From Alistipes sp. (GTDB taxonomy: Bacteria > Bacteroidota > Bacteroidia > Bacteroidales > Rikenellaceae), in the NCBI GenBank assembly GCA_028691095.1, contig JAQUZZ010000039.1, forward strand, positions 1 through 8,793: a stretch of 8,793 nucleotides of DNA. Direction: 5' to 3'. The notes beneath the pieces were generated by a model. The model was not told the origin of the DNA. It saw nothing but the letters and a program-made list of their open reading frames with translations, and searched no databases. This document shows positions 1-5,554 of this stretch, piece by piece. The position numbers and the translations under genes are program-made. Position 1 is the stretch's first letter. The number at the start of each line of letters is the position of its first letter.

Positions 1-1
1 A

Positions 2-157
2 GCTTTCAAACCATTGCCCAAACGGTGGGTCGTAGAACGTTCTTTTGCATGGCTCGATGACTTCCGAAGATTAGCAAAGGATTATGAACGAAAGGTGGTG
101 TGTTCGGAAAATATGATATACTTGGCCTTTATTTCACTGATGCTAAAATGGTTATAA
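2..157 (+). CDS. IS5-family transposase, C-terminal fragment cut by the window start
   Basis: An open frame entering from the left edge encodes 51 residues and stops at TAA 155-157. It contains [20 protein letters not shown], a block characteristic of IS5-family (IS427-like) DDE transposases. The glutamate in VVERSFAW is the expected third catalytic carboxylate and the preceding R sits four residues before it, as in the family R(3)E signature. The following KDYE and the hydrophobic tail ([14 protein letters not shown]) also match the usual C-terminus. Only the C-terminal fifth or so is present, so whether the whole gene is intact cannot be judged. The stop codon is about 20 bases from the IS end, the normal arrangement for this family. 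Confidence 0.85.
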   Translation, partial: AFKPLPKRWVVERSFAWLDDFRRLAKDYERKVVCSENMIYLAFISLMLKWL

Positions 158-159
158 AT

Positions 160-178
160 GATATTTTTAAACAGACTC
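160..178. repeat. Putative right terminal inverted repeat of the IS5-family element
   Basis: Read from the outside in, this end is GAGTCTGTTTAAAAATATC. It lies just after the transposase stop codon. Assignment rests on position and resemblance to IS5-family ends; the partner repeat is outside the window. Confidence 0.6.
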
Positions 179-180
179 TA

Positions 181-495
181 AAAAATGGCTATTTTTGTGT
201 CGTTGTCATTTTTGCGACAACATACATACGGGACACGGAAAGTGTTCGGGCTCTTAGCTCTCGTTGATAGAATCTGGTAAATTCAAACAACAAAAACGCA
301 AGTGAAGACAAGAGCAGTTTTCTCGCGATCTATACGCAAAGTATAGCGTGGGGCTGTTTCTTATTTTACACTTGCAGGTTTTACCAGAACCTTATCAACC
401 AATTCATAAAATAAGTCTTGGACCCACGCTTTTCTTTGTCTTGATGGTTTTCTTCTGAACGGAGGGAAATCGAAGAACGAGAAAAATAGCAGCTT
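181..495. other. Non-coding stretch next to the IS, no convincing gene
   Basis: About 315 bases between the IS end and the next ORF. I see no ORF with recognisable homology. Small structures are present: a 6-bp hairpin CTATAC/GTATAG (330-335 with 341-346, loop GCAAA) and a separated inverted pair GCAAGTG/CACTTGC (299-305 and 369-375). Neither has a terminator-type T-run. A 78-codon minus-strand frame (361-597) crosses the region but has no recognisable motif. This may be DNA degraded after IS insertion, or the 5' flank of the ORF at 496. Confidence 0.4.
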
Positions 496-792
496 ATGAC
501 CCGATACGTTGTCTTTGATATTTATCATCTCCCCTTGAATCACGATATGGCCAGTGCCGTCATGACCGAGGAGGGTGAAAGTAATAAACGAATCCATGTA
601 TTATTGCAGATCCGAGAGGGTCGCCTTCCTCAAGATCTTCGGTACGTGTGGATGCAACAATACGATACGTTATGTAGCAAAATTGAGGCCTATTTTGATT
701 GCCATGCCGAAGATCATTCAGAATTTCTCTCTTGGAAAAAGGGCACTGTGATCCTCCTTCAGCCCTGTGAGTCGAAGCATGGACGCCAATAA
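496..792 (+). CDS. Hypothetical 98-residue protein
   Basis: I do not recognise this protein. It is a soluble-looking 98-residue polypeptide without signal peptide or membrane segment. It has an acidic and aromatic middle (LRYVWMQQYDTLCSKIEAYF, about residues 48-67) that could be helical, and a few cysteines and histidines without a clear metal-binding spacing. The start is the first ATG after an in-frame TAG at 487-489. There is no Shine-Dalgarno sequence, which is normal in Bacteroidota. Codon choice (GAG, GGT, CGA, ATC) resembles that of the neighbouring real genes, which favours it over the antisense frame at 361-597. It converges on the aminotransferase, with a large palindrome between the two stop codons. 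It could equally be a chance ORF or a remnant left beside the IS. Confidence 0.38.
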   Translation: MTRYVVFDIYHLPLNHDMASAVMTEEGESNKRIHVLLQIREGRLPQDLRYVWMQQYDTLCSKIEAYFDCHAEDHSEFLSWKKGTVILLQPCESKHGRQ

Positions 793-866
793 CGCTACGA
801 ATGCACGCTGGAAAAGAACCGAATTAAGCTGCGGTTAATATCATATTTACGAATTGAGAAGCTGTT

Positions 867-918
867 TTACACCACCAAGGGGTGAGAATCTTGAGATTCT
901 CACCCCTTGGTGGTGTAA
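867..918. repeat. Perfect 25-bp inverted repeat (52-nt palindrome), possible bidirectional terminator
   Basis: Arms 867-891 and 894-918 are exact reverse complements separated by only TG (892-893). The arms begin TTACACCACC and end GGTGGTGTAA. The palindrome lies between two convergent stop codons, 75 bases after the + strand ORF (792) and 24 bases after the aminotransferase stop (943), which is where a shared terminator would sit. There is no T-run on either side, so it is not a canonical intrinsic terminator. A tandem GTAATGC repeat (915-921, 922-928) overlaps its right edge. It could instead be a small mobile or recombination-derived palindrome. Confidence 0.8.
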
Positions 919-942
919 TGCGTAATGCGTGCGACCGAGGAA

Positions 943-2148
943 CTACCGATGGATCGTGCGTCCCGGGTAGACCAGAAGTGCCTGTTTAAGGCATTCGGCG
1001 GCGGCCAACAGGTCGTGTTGATTGATGACGTAGGCGATACGAATCTCGTCGTGCCCTAAGTAACAGGAGGCGTAGAATCCGGTTGCCGGAGCCACCATGA
1101 CGGTCTGTCCTTTGTATTCAAACTCCTCCAGAAGCCATTGGGCAAAACGTTCGCTGCTGTCGATCGGCAGTTTGACGATCGAGTAGAAGGAGCCTTTGGG
1201 CATGGGGGTGTAGACGCCCTCGATCTGGTTGAGGGCTTTGATGATGCAATTCCGTCGTGCCGCATATTCGTCGTGCACCTCTTTGAAGTAGCTTGCGGGT
1301 GCATCCAGTGCGGCTTCGGCAGCCACTTGAGCCAAGTAAGGGGGGCAGAGTCGCGCCTGACCCATTCGCAGCGCGGCTGCAATAATATCCTGATTGCGGG
1401 TAACCAAGGTTCCCAGTCGTACACCGCACATGCTGTATCGTTTCGATACGGAGTCGATCATGACCACATTCTGCTCCAAGCCCTGAAGATTCATGACCGA
1501 GAAGCACTCGGTGCCATCGTAGCAGAACTCGCGATAGACCTCATCCACCATTAGGTAAAGGTCGTGACGCAACACAATATCGCGGAGCTGGGCATACTCC
1601 TCCTTGGAGTAGACATACCCTGTGGGATTGTTGGGATTGCAGATGAGGATGGCTTTGGTGCGCGGGGTGATGAGCCGCTCGAAATCCTCCATCGGAGGGA
1701 GTGCGAAGTCATTGGCAATCGTCGAGGAGATCGGTTTGATGTTGACCCCAGCCTCCATGGCAAAGCCGTTGTAGTTGGCATAGAAGGGCTCGGGGACGAT
1801 CACCTCATCACCGGGATTCAGACAGATGGTCATCGCCATGAAGATCGCCTCCGAACCTCCGACCGTAATTACCATATCGTCCGGGGTGACATCGATCCCG
1901 ACGCCTTGGTAGTAGCGCACCAATTTCCGTCGATAGGACTCGTTTCCCGCCGAGTGGCCGTATGCGAATACGTTCTCTTGAATGGCCTTCACGGCCTCAA
2001 CCGCAATTTGCGGTGTGCGAATATCTGGTTGTCCGATATTGAGATGATACACCTTCAATCCCCGGCTTTTGGCGCGTTCAGCGAACGGCACCAACTTGCG
2101 AATCGGGGAGGGCGGGAGATAGATTCCCTTGTCGGATAGGTTTGGCAT
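943..2148 (-). CDS. PLP-dependent class I/II aminotransferase (aspartate aminotransferase-like)
   Basis: Fold-type I aminotransferase, 401 residues, the usual length. It is predicted to be cytosolic, transferring an amino group between an amino acid and a 2-oxo acid. Visible motifs are a substrate-side N-terminus with LNIGQPDIRTP (residues 36-46), a phosphate-binding GGSEA (97-101), NPNNPTG (171-177, with N174 the expected pyridoxal O3' ligand), DEVY (202-205, with D202 expected to contact the pyridine nitrogen and Y205 the O3'), SVSKRYSMCGVRLG with K236 as the Schiff-base lysine, and R370 in EIRIAYV as the probable carboxylate-binding arginine. A longer frame starts at 2187, but the extra 13 residues would be encoded largely inside a dispersed intergenic repeat. 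MPNLSDKG at 2148 matches the normal family start, so I chose it. It is transcribed divergently from the GH29 gene and ends next to the 52-nt palindrome. Exact substrate is not decidable. Confidence 0.93.
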   Translation of the reverse strand: MPNLSDKGIYLPPSPIRKLVPFAERAKSRGLKVYHLNIGQPDIRTPQIAVEAVKAIQENVFAYGHSAGNESYRRKLVRYYQGVGIDVTPDDMVITVGGSEAIFMAMTICLNPGDEVIVPEPFYANYNGFAMEAGVNIKPISSTIANDFALPPMEDFERLITPRTKAILICNPNNPTGYVYSKEEYAQLRDIVLRHDLYLMVDEVYREFCYDGTECFSVMNLQGLEQNVVMIDSVSKRYSMCGVRLGTLVTRNQDIIAAALRMGQARLCPPYLAQVAAEAALDAPASYFKEVHDEYAARRNCIIKALNQIEGVYTPMPKGSFYSIVKLPIDSSERFAQWLLEEFEYKGQTVMVAPATGFYASCYLGHDEIRIAYVINQHDLLAAAECLKQALLVYPGRTIHR

Positions 2149-2159
2149 AGCAATCGAAT

Positions 2160-2250
2160 TTAAGCACTGCGTGCTATTTGTTGGCAATTAACATATCTAT
2201 ACTTCAGGCATATACCGTGACGAGAGGTCTTGCTCGTTTTTTTGGGTTAC
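2160..2250 (+). repeat. Dispersed intergenic repeat, copy A (91 nt)
   Basis: A full-length copy running TTAAGCACTGCGTGCTAT to TTGGGTTAC. It aligns without gaps over 91 positions with copy D at 7712-7802; by hand count about two thirds of bases match, including the 15-base core GGCATATACCGTGAC and the block GCGTGCTAT. It lies just upstream of the aminotransferase start, so it would be in that gene's leader or promoter region, reversed relative to the gene. A short stem TGCTA/TGGCA (with one G-T pair) lies near its left end. No ORF is conserved between copies. Confidence 0.75.
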
Positions 2251-2323
2251 TGCTTTGCAATCAACATATCTGCACCTTAGGCATCTACCCTGATGAAAGA
2301 GCCCCATTATTCTTTGGAGTTAC
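2251..2323 (+). repeat. Dispersed intergenic repeat, copy B (partial, tandem to A)
   Basis: Begins directly where copy A ends. It lacks the first 15 or so bases and starts at the TGCT...GCA stem. It shares AACATATCT with copy A at a distance of 73 bases, then GGCATCTACCCTGA (core with two changes) and ends TCTTTGGAGTTAC. A and B therefore form an imperfect tandem pair in front of the aminotransferase gene. Confidence 0.65.
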
Positions 2324-2739
2324 CTAAATCATGTCATCCTGTGGCTGCATACAACTACACAGCCTTCGGAATAGGGAGTTTCATCCCGATCAGGACTGCA
2401 AAGGATACAATGTGAGGATCTTTTGTTGGGTCGAGAGGCGTAGACTCAATGGCGACGCTCCCCCCTCGATCAAGACCCAAAAAACAGTGCAAAGCTATAA
2501 ATATATTTTCACAAACCGAAGTTTTGGATCAATTTGATCGGAGGGCGAGCGTGAAGCGGGGGTGTGGCCTTCGGAATCTACGGAGCGAAAATATCCTATT
2601 GCGAGGATCTGTGGAGTAGCGTGAGGATCAGGCGGGTCACGATCCCTCTTTGGGGGTCGCGCCATCTCCTGAGGCTCTCATGGATCTATTCCGGCGAATC
2701 TTTCTTATCTTTGTCTGACCAAAGTCTGAAATCACCCCT
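2324..2739. other. Divergent intergenic region between repeats B and C, no gene recognised
   Basis: About 416 bases without a supportable gene. A 68-codon frame at 2331-2537 has no recognisable motif. The stretch holds a 7-bp hairpin CGATCCC/GGGGTCG (2640-2646 with 2653-2659, one G-T pair) extended by GGCG/CGCC (2631-2634 with 2660-2663). It also has a short palindrome GATCAA/TTGATC (2527-2539), three GAGGATC words (near 2413, 2603 and 2633) and two CCTTCGGAAT words (near 2361 and 2568). Together with the repeat copies on either side, it makes an unusually long (770-base) gap between two divergent genes. Confidence 0.4.
2706..2713 (+). promoter_or_regulatory. Candidate Bacteroidota -7 box for the GH29 gene
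   Basis: TATCTTTG matches TAnnTTTG exactly. I see no TTTG at the expected -33 spacing. If used, transcription would begin near 2720 and the roughly 200-base leader would carry repeat copy C. A short match can occur by chance. Confidence 0.35.
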
Positions 2740-2817
2740 CTAAACATCGCGTGCTATTGATTTGCAATCCCTATGTCATATCCCGTGATGAAGGGTTCAC
2801 TCCGTCTTTGGGGCGCT
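2740..2817 (+). repeat. Dispersed intergenic repeat, copy C (internally deleted)
   Basis: A 78-nt copy with the left block CGCGTGCTATTGATTTGCAATC, given here as CGCGTGCTAT plus TTGCAATC, then a deletion of about 13 bases relative to copies A and D. After the deletion come CATATCCCGTGATG (core), AAGGGTTCA (shared with D) and CGTCTTTGGGGC. It lies about 100 bases upstream of the GH29 start, in the same orientation as that gene, unlike copies A and D, which are reversed relative to the genes they precede. Confidence 0.65.
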
Positions 2818-2918
2818 AATTTATAAAGTGCATTTTTTATCTTGACGGCCGACCTTCGGTGCGACAGAGCCGAGGTAGAATATTGATGTACGGCATTGAA
2901 AATCATAGCTATTGCATA

Positions 2919-4220
2919 ATGAAAAAAATCATTCTTTCCGTGGTGTTGTGGTCGAGTGTACTATGCACCTTGGTGGCTCAGACCTCCTACACGCCGACGC
3001 GCGAAAATCTGAAGGCTCGGGAAGCCTTTCAAGACGAGAAATTTGGTATTTTTCTCCATTGGGGTCTGTATAGTATGTTGGCCAGTGGGGAGTGGACGAT
3101 GACCAACGACAACCTGAACTACAAAGAGTATGCAAAATTGGCCGAGGGTTTTTATCCTTCCAAGTTCGATGCTGCGCAATGGGTGAGCGACGTGAAGCAG
3201 TCCGGAGCCAAATACATCTGTATTACCACGCGCCATCATGATGGTTTTTCGATGTTCAACTCCCAGTGGACGGACTTCAATATCGTGAAGGCGACACCCT
3301 TTCATCGTGACATTCTCAAGGAGCTTGCCCAGGAGTGCAAACGTCAGGGAATCAAACTCCATCTGTACTATTCTCATATTGATTGGAGCCGCGAAGATGC
3401 CGTGTGGGGAGGAACAGGTCGCGGTACGGGTCGCCCGAATCCTCAGGGCAACTGGCCCAGTTACTATCAATTCATGAATCACCAACTGACCGAGTTGCTC
3501 ACCCAATACGGTACTATCGGAGCGGTGTGGTTTGACGGATGGTGGGACCAGAAACCCGATTTCGACTGGCAGTTACCCGAACAATACGCCTTGATCCACA
3601 AGCTTCAACCCGCTTGTCTGATCGGAAATAATCATCATCATACCCCCTTTGAGGGCGAAGATTTTCAGATGTTTGAACGAGATCTTCCGGGTGAGAATCA
3701 GGCGGGCTTTTCGGGACAGGCTGTGAGTCATCTTCCGTTGGAGACCTGTGAGACGATGAACGGAATGTGGGGCTATAAAATAGCCGACCAGAATTATAAG
3801 TCAACCAAGGAGCTGATCCACTATCTGGTGAAGGCGGCCGGTAAAGATGCAAATTTGCTGCTGAACATCGGGCCGCAGCCCAATGGTGCAATGCCGGACA
3901 CGGCAGTTCAACGTTTACGGGAGATGGGACAGTGGTTGGCGATTTACGGAGAGACCCTTTACGGTACACGCAATGGGATCATAGAGCCTCAGCCTTGGGG
4001 TGTATCCACCCAGAAGAAGAATAAACTCTACCTCCATATTCTCAATCTTCAGGATCATACGCTCTCTATTCCGGTTGCCGCTTCACAAATCCGAAAGATC
4101 GAGCGATTTGTCGATCAGTCGCCCATCTCTTTTTCCCCGAATGGCGAAGGAGTGACCTTGGAGCTGAAGGAGATACCCCAAGAGATAGATTGCGTACTTC
4201 AGGTTACATTGAAAGAGTAG
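2919..4220 (+). CDS. Secreted GH29 alpha-L-fucosidase
   Basis: Glycoside hydrolase family 29, a retaining enzyme that removes terminal alpha-L-fucose from glycans, here exported to the periplasm or beyond. The product is 433 residues. The signal peptide is residues 1-20 (MKKIILSVVLWSSVLCTLVA), with likely cleavage before Q21. Cys16 is not in a proper lipobox, so it is probably not a lipoprotein. The (beta/alpha)8 domain spans about 30-350 with FGIFLHWGLYS (42-52), TTRHHDGFSMF (103-113), VWFDGWW with D206 as the expected nucleophile, and the family tail NIGPQPNGAMPD and GETLYGT (344-350). A small beta domain follows to the end. The acid/base is not certain; E253 and E275 (LETCETMNGMWGY) are candidates. 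A longer frame starts at 2859, but M21 of that frame begins the signal peptide, so I use 2919. Linkage preference cannot be read from sequence. Confidence 0.93.
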   Translation: MKKIILSVVLWSSVLCTLVAQTSYTPTRENLKAREAFQDEKFGIFLHWGLYSMLASGEWTMTNDNLNYKEYAKLAEGFYPSKFDAAQWVSDVKQSGAKYICITTRHHDGFSMFNSQWTDFNIVKATPFHRDILKELAQECKRQGIKLHLYYSHIDWSREDAVWGGTGRGTGRPNPQGNWPSYYQFMNHQLTELLTQYGTIGAVWFDGWWDQKPDFDWQLPEQYALIHKLQPACLIGNNHHHTPFEGEDFQMFERDLPGENQAGFSGQAVSHLPLETCETMNGMWGYKIADQNYKSTKELIHYLVKAAGKDANLLLNIGPQPNGAMPDTAVQRLREMGQWLAIYGETLYGTRNGIIEPQPWGVSTQKKNKLYLHILNLQDHTLSIPVAASQIRKIERFVDQSPISFSPNGEGVTLELKEIPQEIDCVLQVTLKE

Positions 4221-4240
4221 AACCCACGAGGGCGGTGTGC

Positions 4241-4259
4241 TTTTTGAGGAGTTCAAAAA
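4241..4259. other. Short perfect AT-rich hairpin after the fucosidase gene
   Basis: TTTTTGA (4241-4247) pairs exactly with TCAAAAA (4253-4259) around a GGAGT loop. It lies 20 bases after the GH29 stop, in the 102-base gap before the next gene. The stem is A/T-only apart from one G-C pair, so it would be a weak terminator. It is immediately followed by TAACTTTA (4260-4267), a near match to the -7 consensus, so this could instead be promoter DNA for the membrane-protein gene. Confidence 0.3.
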
Positions 4260-4322
4260 TAACTTTATGAATAATTCGTTGCGTTGTTTCGTTGCTGTAA
4301 ACTCTCTTTTCTTGGATCGATC

Positions 4323-4811
4323 ATGATACACGGGACGTTATCTCCCAAAACGACAATTCAGATTGTCGTTTGTGGGGTTGTGGTGGGGGCACTTGCCGCA
4401 CGCGATTATCCGCGTGGTGGACTTTTTGTGTCCCTGCTCTTTATCGGAGGGTATCTTTTGCGGGTGGGTCGTCGTCGTTTAGGTTATATATGGCATTTGG
4501 GTCATGAACGAATGGCGCGGAGAGTCTTAGGCCTTTCGTGGTGCGGAATGCTGTTGCTGTGGATTCACGGCATGGTGGCTGCCACGATCTACTACTTCTT
4601 TTTATTGACGTTGTTGGGAGTGGATTATTTTTTTTACGATCGGAGAGACCGTCTTGATGCGGATGCCACGGCTCGGACAGCATCTTCCCAGCGAAGCGCA
4701 CCGCAGAAGACAGGGGACTCTGCATCACAGAACGACCCCAACGGTTCGTCGGGTAAACTCGAGGCTCCATCCGCCGTGGAAAATCCGGTTGACGGGGGTG
4801 TGAAACTGTAA
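4323..4811 (+). CDS. Small multi-pass membrane protein of unknown function
   Basis: I do not recognise the family. The 162-residue product has about four hydrophobic segments: residues 9-23 (TIQIVVCGVVVGALA), 27-42, 60-77 (RVLGLSWCGMLLLWIHGM) and 78-97 (ending DYFFYD). A basic stretch RVGRRRLG (about 41-48) follows segment 2. The last 60 residues are polar, rich in S, A, Q, D and G and look disordered, so they probably form a cytoplasmic or periplasmic tail. An in-frame ATG at 4284 would add 13 residues. I chose 4323 because the sequence then starts shortly before the first hydrophobic segment, but this is not decisive. The gene ends 15 bases before the -33 box of the tRNA-Glu/rpsT promoter, so it is probably a separate unit from it. 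It may be transcribed from its own promoter or read through from GH29. Confidence 0.72.
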   Translation: MIHGTLSPKTTIQIVVCGVVVGALAARDYPRGGLFVSLLFIGGYLLRVGRRRLGYIWHLGHERMARRVLGLSWCGMLLLWIHGMVAATIYYFFLLTLLGVDYFFYDRRDRLDADATARTASSQRSAPQKTGDSASQNDPNGSSGKLEAPSAVENPVDGGVKL

Positions 4812-4826
4812 TTTTTCCGATAAAAA

Positions 4827-4857
4827 TTTGCAGATATAGAGTTTTTGGTTACCTTTG
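4827..4857 (+). promoter_or_regulatory. Bacteroidota-type promoter for tRNA-Glu and rpsT
   Basis: TTTG at 4827-4830 and TACCTTTG at 4850-4857 are separated by 19 bases, an excellent fit to the Bacteroidota primary sigma consensus (TTTG and TAnnTTTG). Transcription would start near 4863, giving a leader of about 25 bases before the tRNA. Confidence 0.8.
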
Positions 4858-4887
4858 CACCGCTGAAACTACCAATACAGCCCTATT

Positions 4888-4959
4888 GGCCCATTCGTCT
4901 ATCGGTTAGGACGCAAGATTTTCATTCTTGAAAGAGGAGTTCGACTCTCCTATGGGCTA
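4888..4959 (+). tRNA. tRNA-Glu, anticodon TTC
   Basis: A complete 72-nt cloverleaf. The acceptor stem GGCCCAT (4888-4894) pairs with ATGGGCT (4952-4958), with a G-U first pair and discriminator A4959. The anticodon stem CAAGA (4914-4918) pairs with TCTTG (4926-4930) around a 7-base loop with anticodon TTC at 4921-4923. The T arm AGGAG (4935-4939) pairs with CTCCT (4947-4951) around TTCGACT. The 3' CCA is not encoded. It has its own strong promoter and stands 121 bases before rpsT with no terminator seen between, so the two are probably co-transcribed and separated by tRNA processing. Confidence 0.97.
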
Positions 4960-5080
4960 CTTGAGTCACAGTAGCGTTGCGTGTGTTGTTTGCTTCGGAA
5001 AGGAGAAGACACCATAATCAATCAGCGGATACGAAAGAACAATAAATAGCACGTGTGCTTAAATAAAAATTTTACAAAAA
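4960..5080 (+). other. tRNA-to-rpsT spacer and rpsT leader
   Basis: The 121-base spacer has no ORF. A possible stem-loop is CTTC/GAAG (4993-4996 with 5005-5008) extended by GTGT/ACAC (4983-4986 with 5009-5012) over a 6-base bulge. The last 40 bases are very A-rich (ending TTTTACAAAAAATG), as usual before Bacteroidota starts. After processing of the tRNA this would be the 5' leader of the rpsT message. Any regulatory role is a guess. Confidence 0.35.
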
Positions 5081-5332
5081 ATGGCAAATCATAAGTCGTC
5101 TAAAAAGAGAATTCGCCAAACCGAGGTGAAAAACACCCGGAATAAATACTATCATAAAACGGCTCGTAACGCCGTGAGAGCTTTGCGTAACACGACCGAG
5201 AAAGAGGCCGCTGCTGCGTTGCTTCCGAAGGTGTCTGCCATGTTGGATAAGTTGGCCAAAACCAATGTAATCCACAAAAACAAGGCCTCGAACCTGAAGA
5301 GTAGCATTCAGATTCACGTCAACGCGCTCTAA
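5081..5332 (+). CDS. rpsT: 30S ribosomal protein S20
   Basis: Small basic primary-binding protein of the 30S ribosomal subunit, which contacts the 5' domain and helix 44 of 16S rRNA. The 83-residue length is normal for the family. The start [13 protein letters not shown] and the patterns [20 protein letters not shown] and [12 protein letters not shown] (near the C-terminus) are characteristic S20 sequences, rich in Lys and Arg and predicted as a bundle of long helices. The start has no Shine-Dalgarno sequence but an A-rich leader. It is the second gene of the tRNA-Glu transcription unit and is followed 24 bases after the stop codon by an intrinsic terminator. Nothing unusual. Confidence 0.98.
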   Translation: MANHKSSKKRIRQTEVKNTRNKYYHKTARNAVRALRNTTEKEAAAALLPKVSAMLDKLAKTNVIHKNKASNLKSSIQIHVNAL

Positions 5333-5355
5333 GCCGTAATTTCGATTTACAACAG

Positions 5356-5384
5356 AGAGCCGTCCTTCGGAGGTCGGCTCTTTT
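5356..5384 (+). terminator. Intrinsic terminator of the tRNA-Glu/rpsT unit
   Basis: AGAGCCG (5356-5362) pairs with CGGCTCT (5375-5381), with an inner CC/GG and TTCG-containing loop, and the stem runs into TTTT (5381-5384). Position right after rpsT and the stem strength make this a good rho-independent terminator. Confidence 0.85.
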
Positions 5385-5405
5385 GTCGTATCGGTATATC
5401 AGATC

Positions 5406-5448
5406 CAAGAAAATGAGGGGGTACATGCCCCTGTCGGGCTTACGTACC
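5406..5448 (-). terminator. Probable terminator of the GH97 gene
   Basis: On the minus strand GGTAC (5448-5444) pairs with GTACC (5424-5420) and an inner GCCC (5439-5436) pairs with GGGC (5430-5427) around a GACAG loop. A T-rich tract TTTTCTT (5413-5407) follows after six bases. It lies about 107 bases past the GH97 stop codon and converges with the rpsT terminator. An additional outer pair CCAAGA/TCTTGG (5405-5410, 5451-5456) encloses the structure. Confidence 0.55.
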
Positions 5449-5554
5449 AATCTTGGCAGAGTCTCCAAGGAAGCCGCTTTGCCACGAATCGGGAAGTTGT
5501 GGATGACTCGCTACCCGGTCTAATTTGTAAATCGAATGGTCGGCCACGTATAGA

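Larger units (their letters stand above)
1..178 (+). mobile_element. Right end of an IS5-family insertion sequence (partial)
   Basis: The first 178 bases hold the 3' part of a transposase gene followed by a putative terminal inverted repeat. The left part of the element lies outside the window. The transposase tail is of the IS5 family, and an end reading GAGTCTGTTTAAA (from the outside in) is the kind of terminus seen in that family. The boundary is inferred: the bases CTA at 178-180 could include part of a short TA/TNA-type target duplication, but the other end is needed to see it. Confidence 0.75.

Noticed and set aside
361..597. Minus-strand 78-codon frame
   Set aside because: It is Phe/Lys-rich with no motif, closed by a stop just upstream, and conflicts with the better-looking + frame at 496. 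Kept only as a possible remnant.
1138..2139. Plus-strand frames of 138 and 191 codons opposite the aminotransferase
   Set aside because: They are antisense shadows of a gene with all catalytic motifs of its family; they show no motif of their own.
2331..2537. 68-codon + frame between aminotransferase and GH29
   Set aside because: Cys/Arg-rich composition without motif. It starts at the edge of a repeat copy and has atypical codon use; likely chance.
2160..2817. Repeat copies A, B and C considered as a CRISPR-like array
   Set aside because: The units are too long and divergent, copies A and B have no spacer between them, and no cas genes are present.
2813..2850. TATCTTGA near 2837 as GH29 promoter -7 box
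   Set aside because: It misses the conserved TTTG end of the consensus; the exact match at 2706-2713 is better, though further away.
2961..3969. Minus-strand frames of 151 and 181 codons opposite GH29
   Set aside because: They overlap a clear fucosidase gene completely and have no family features.
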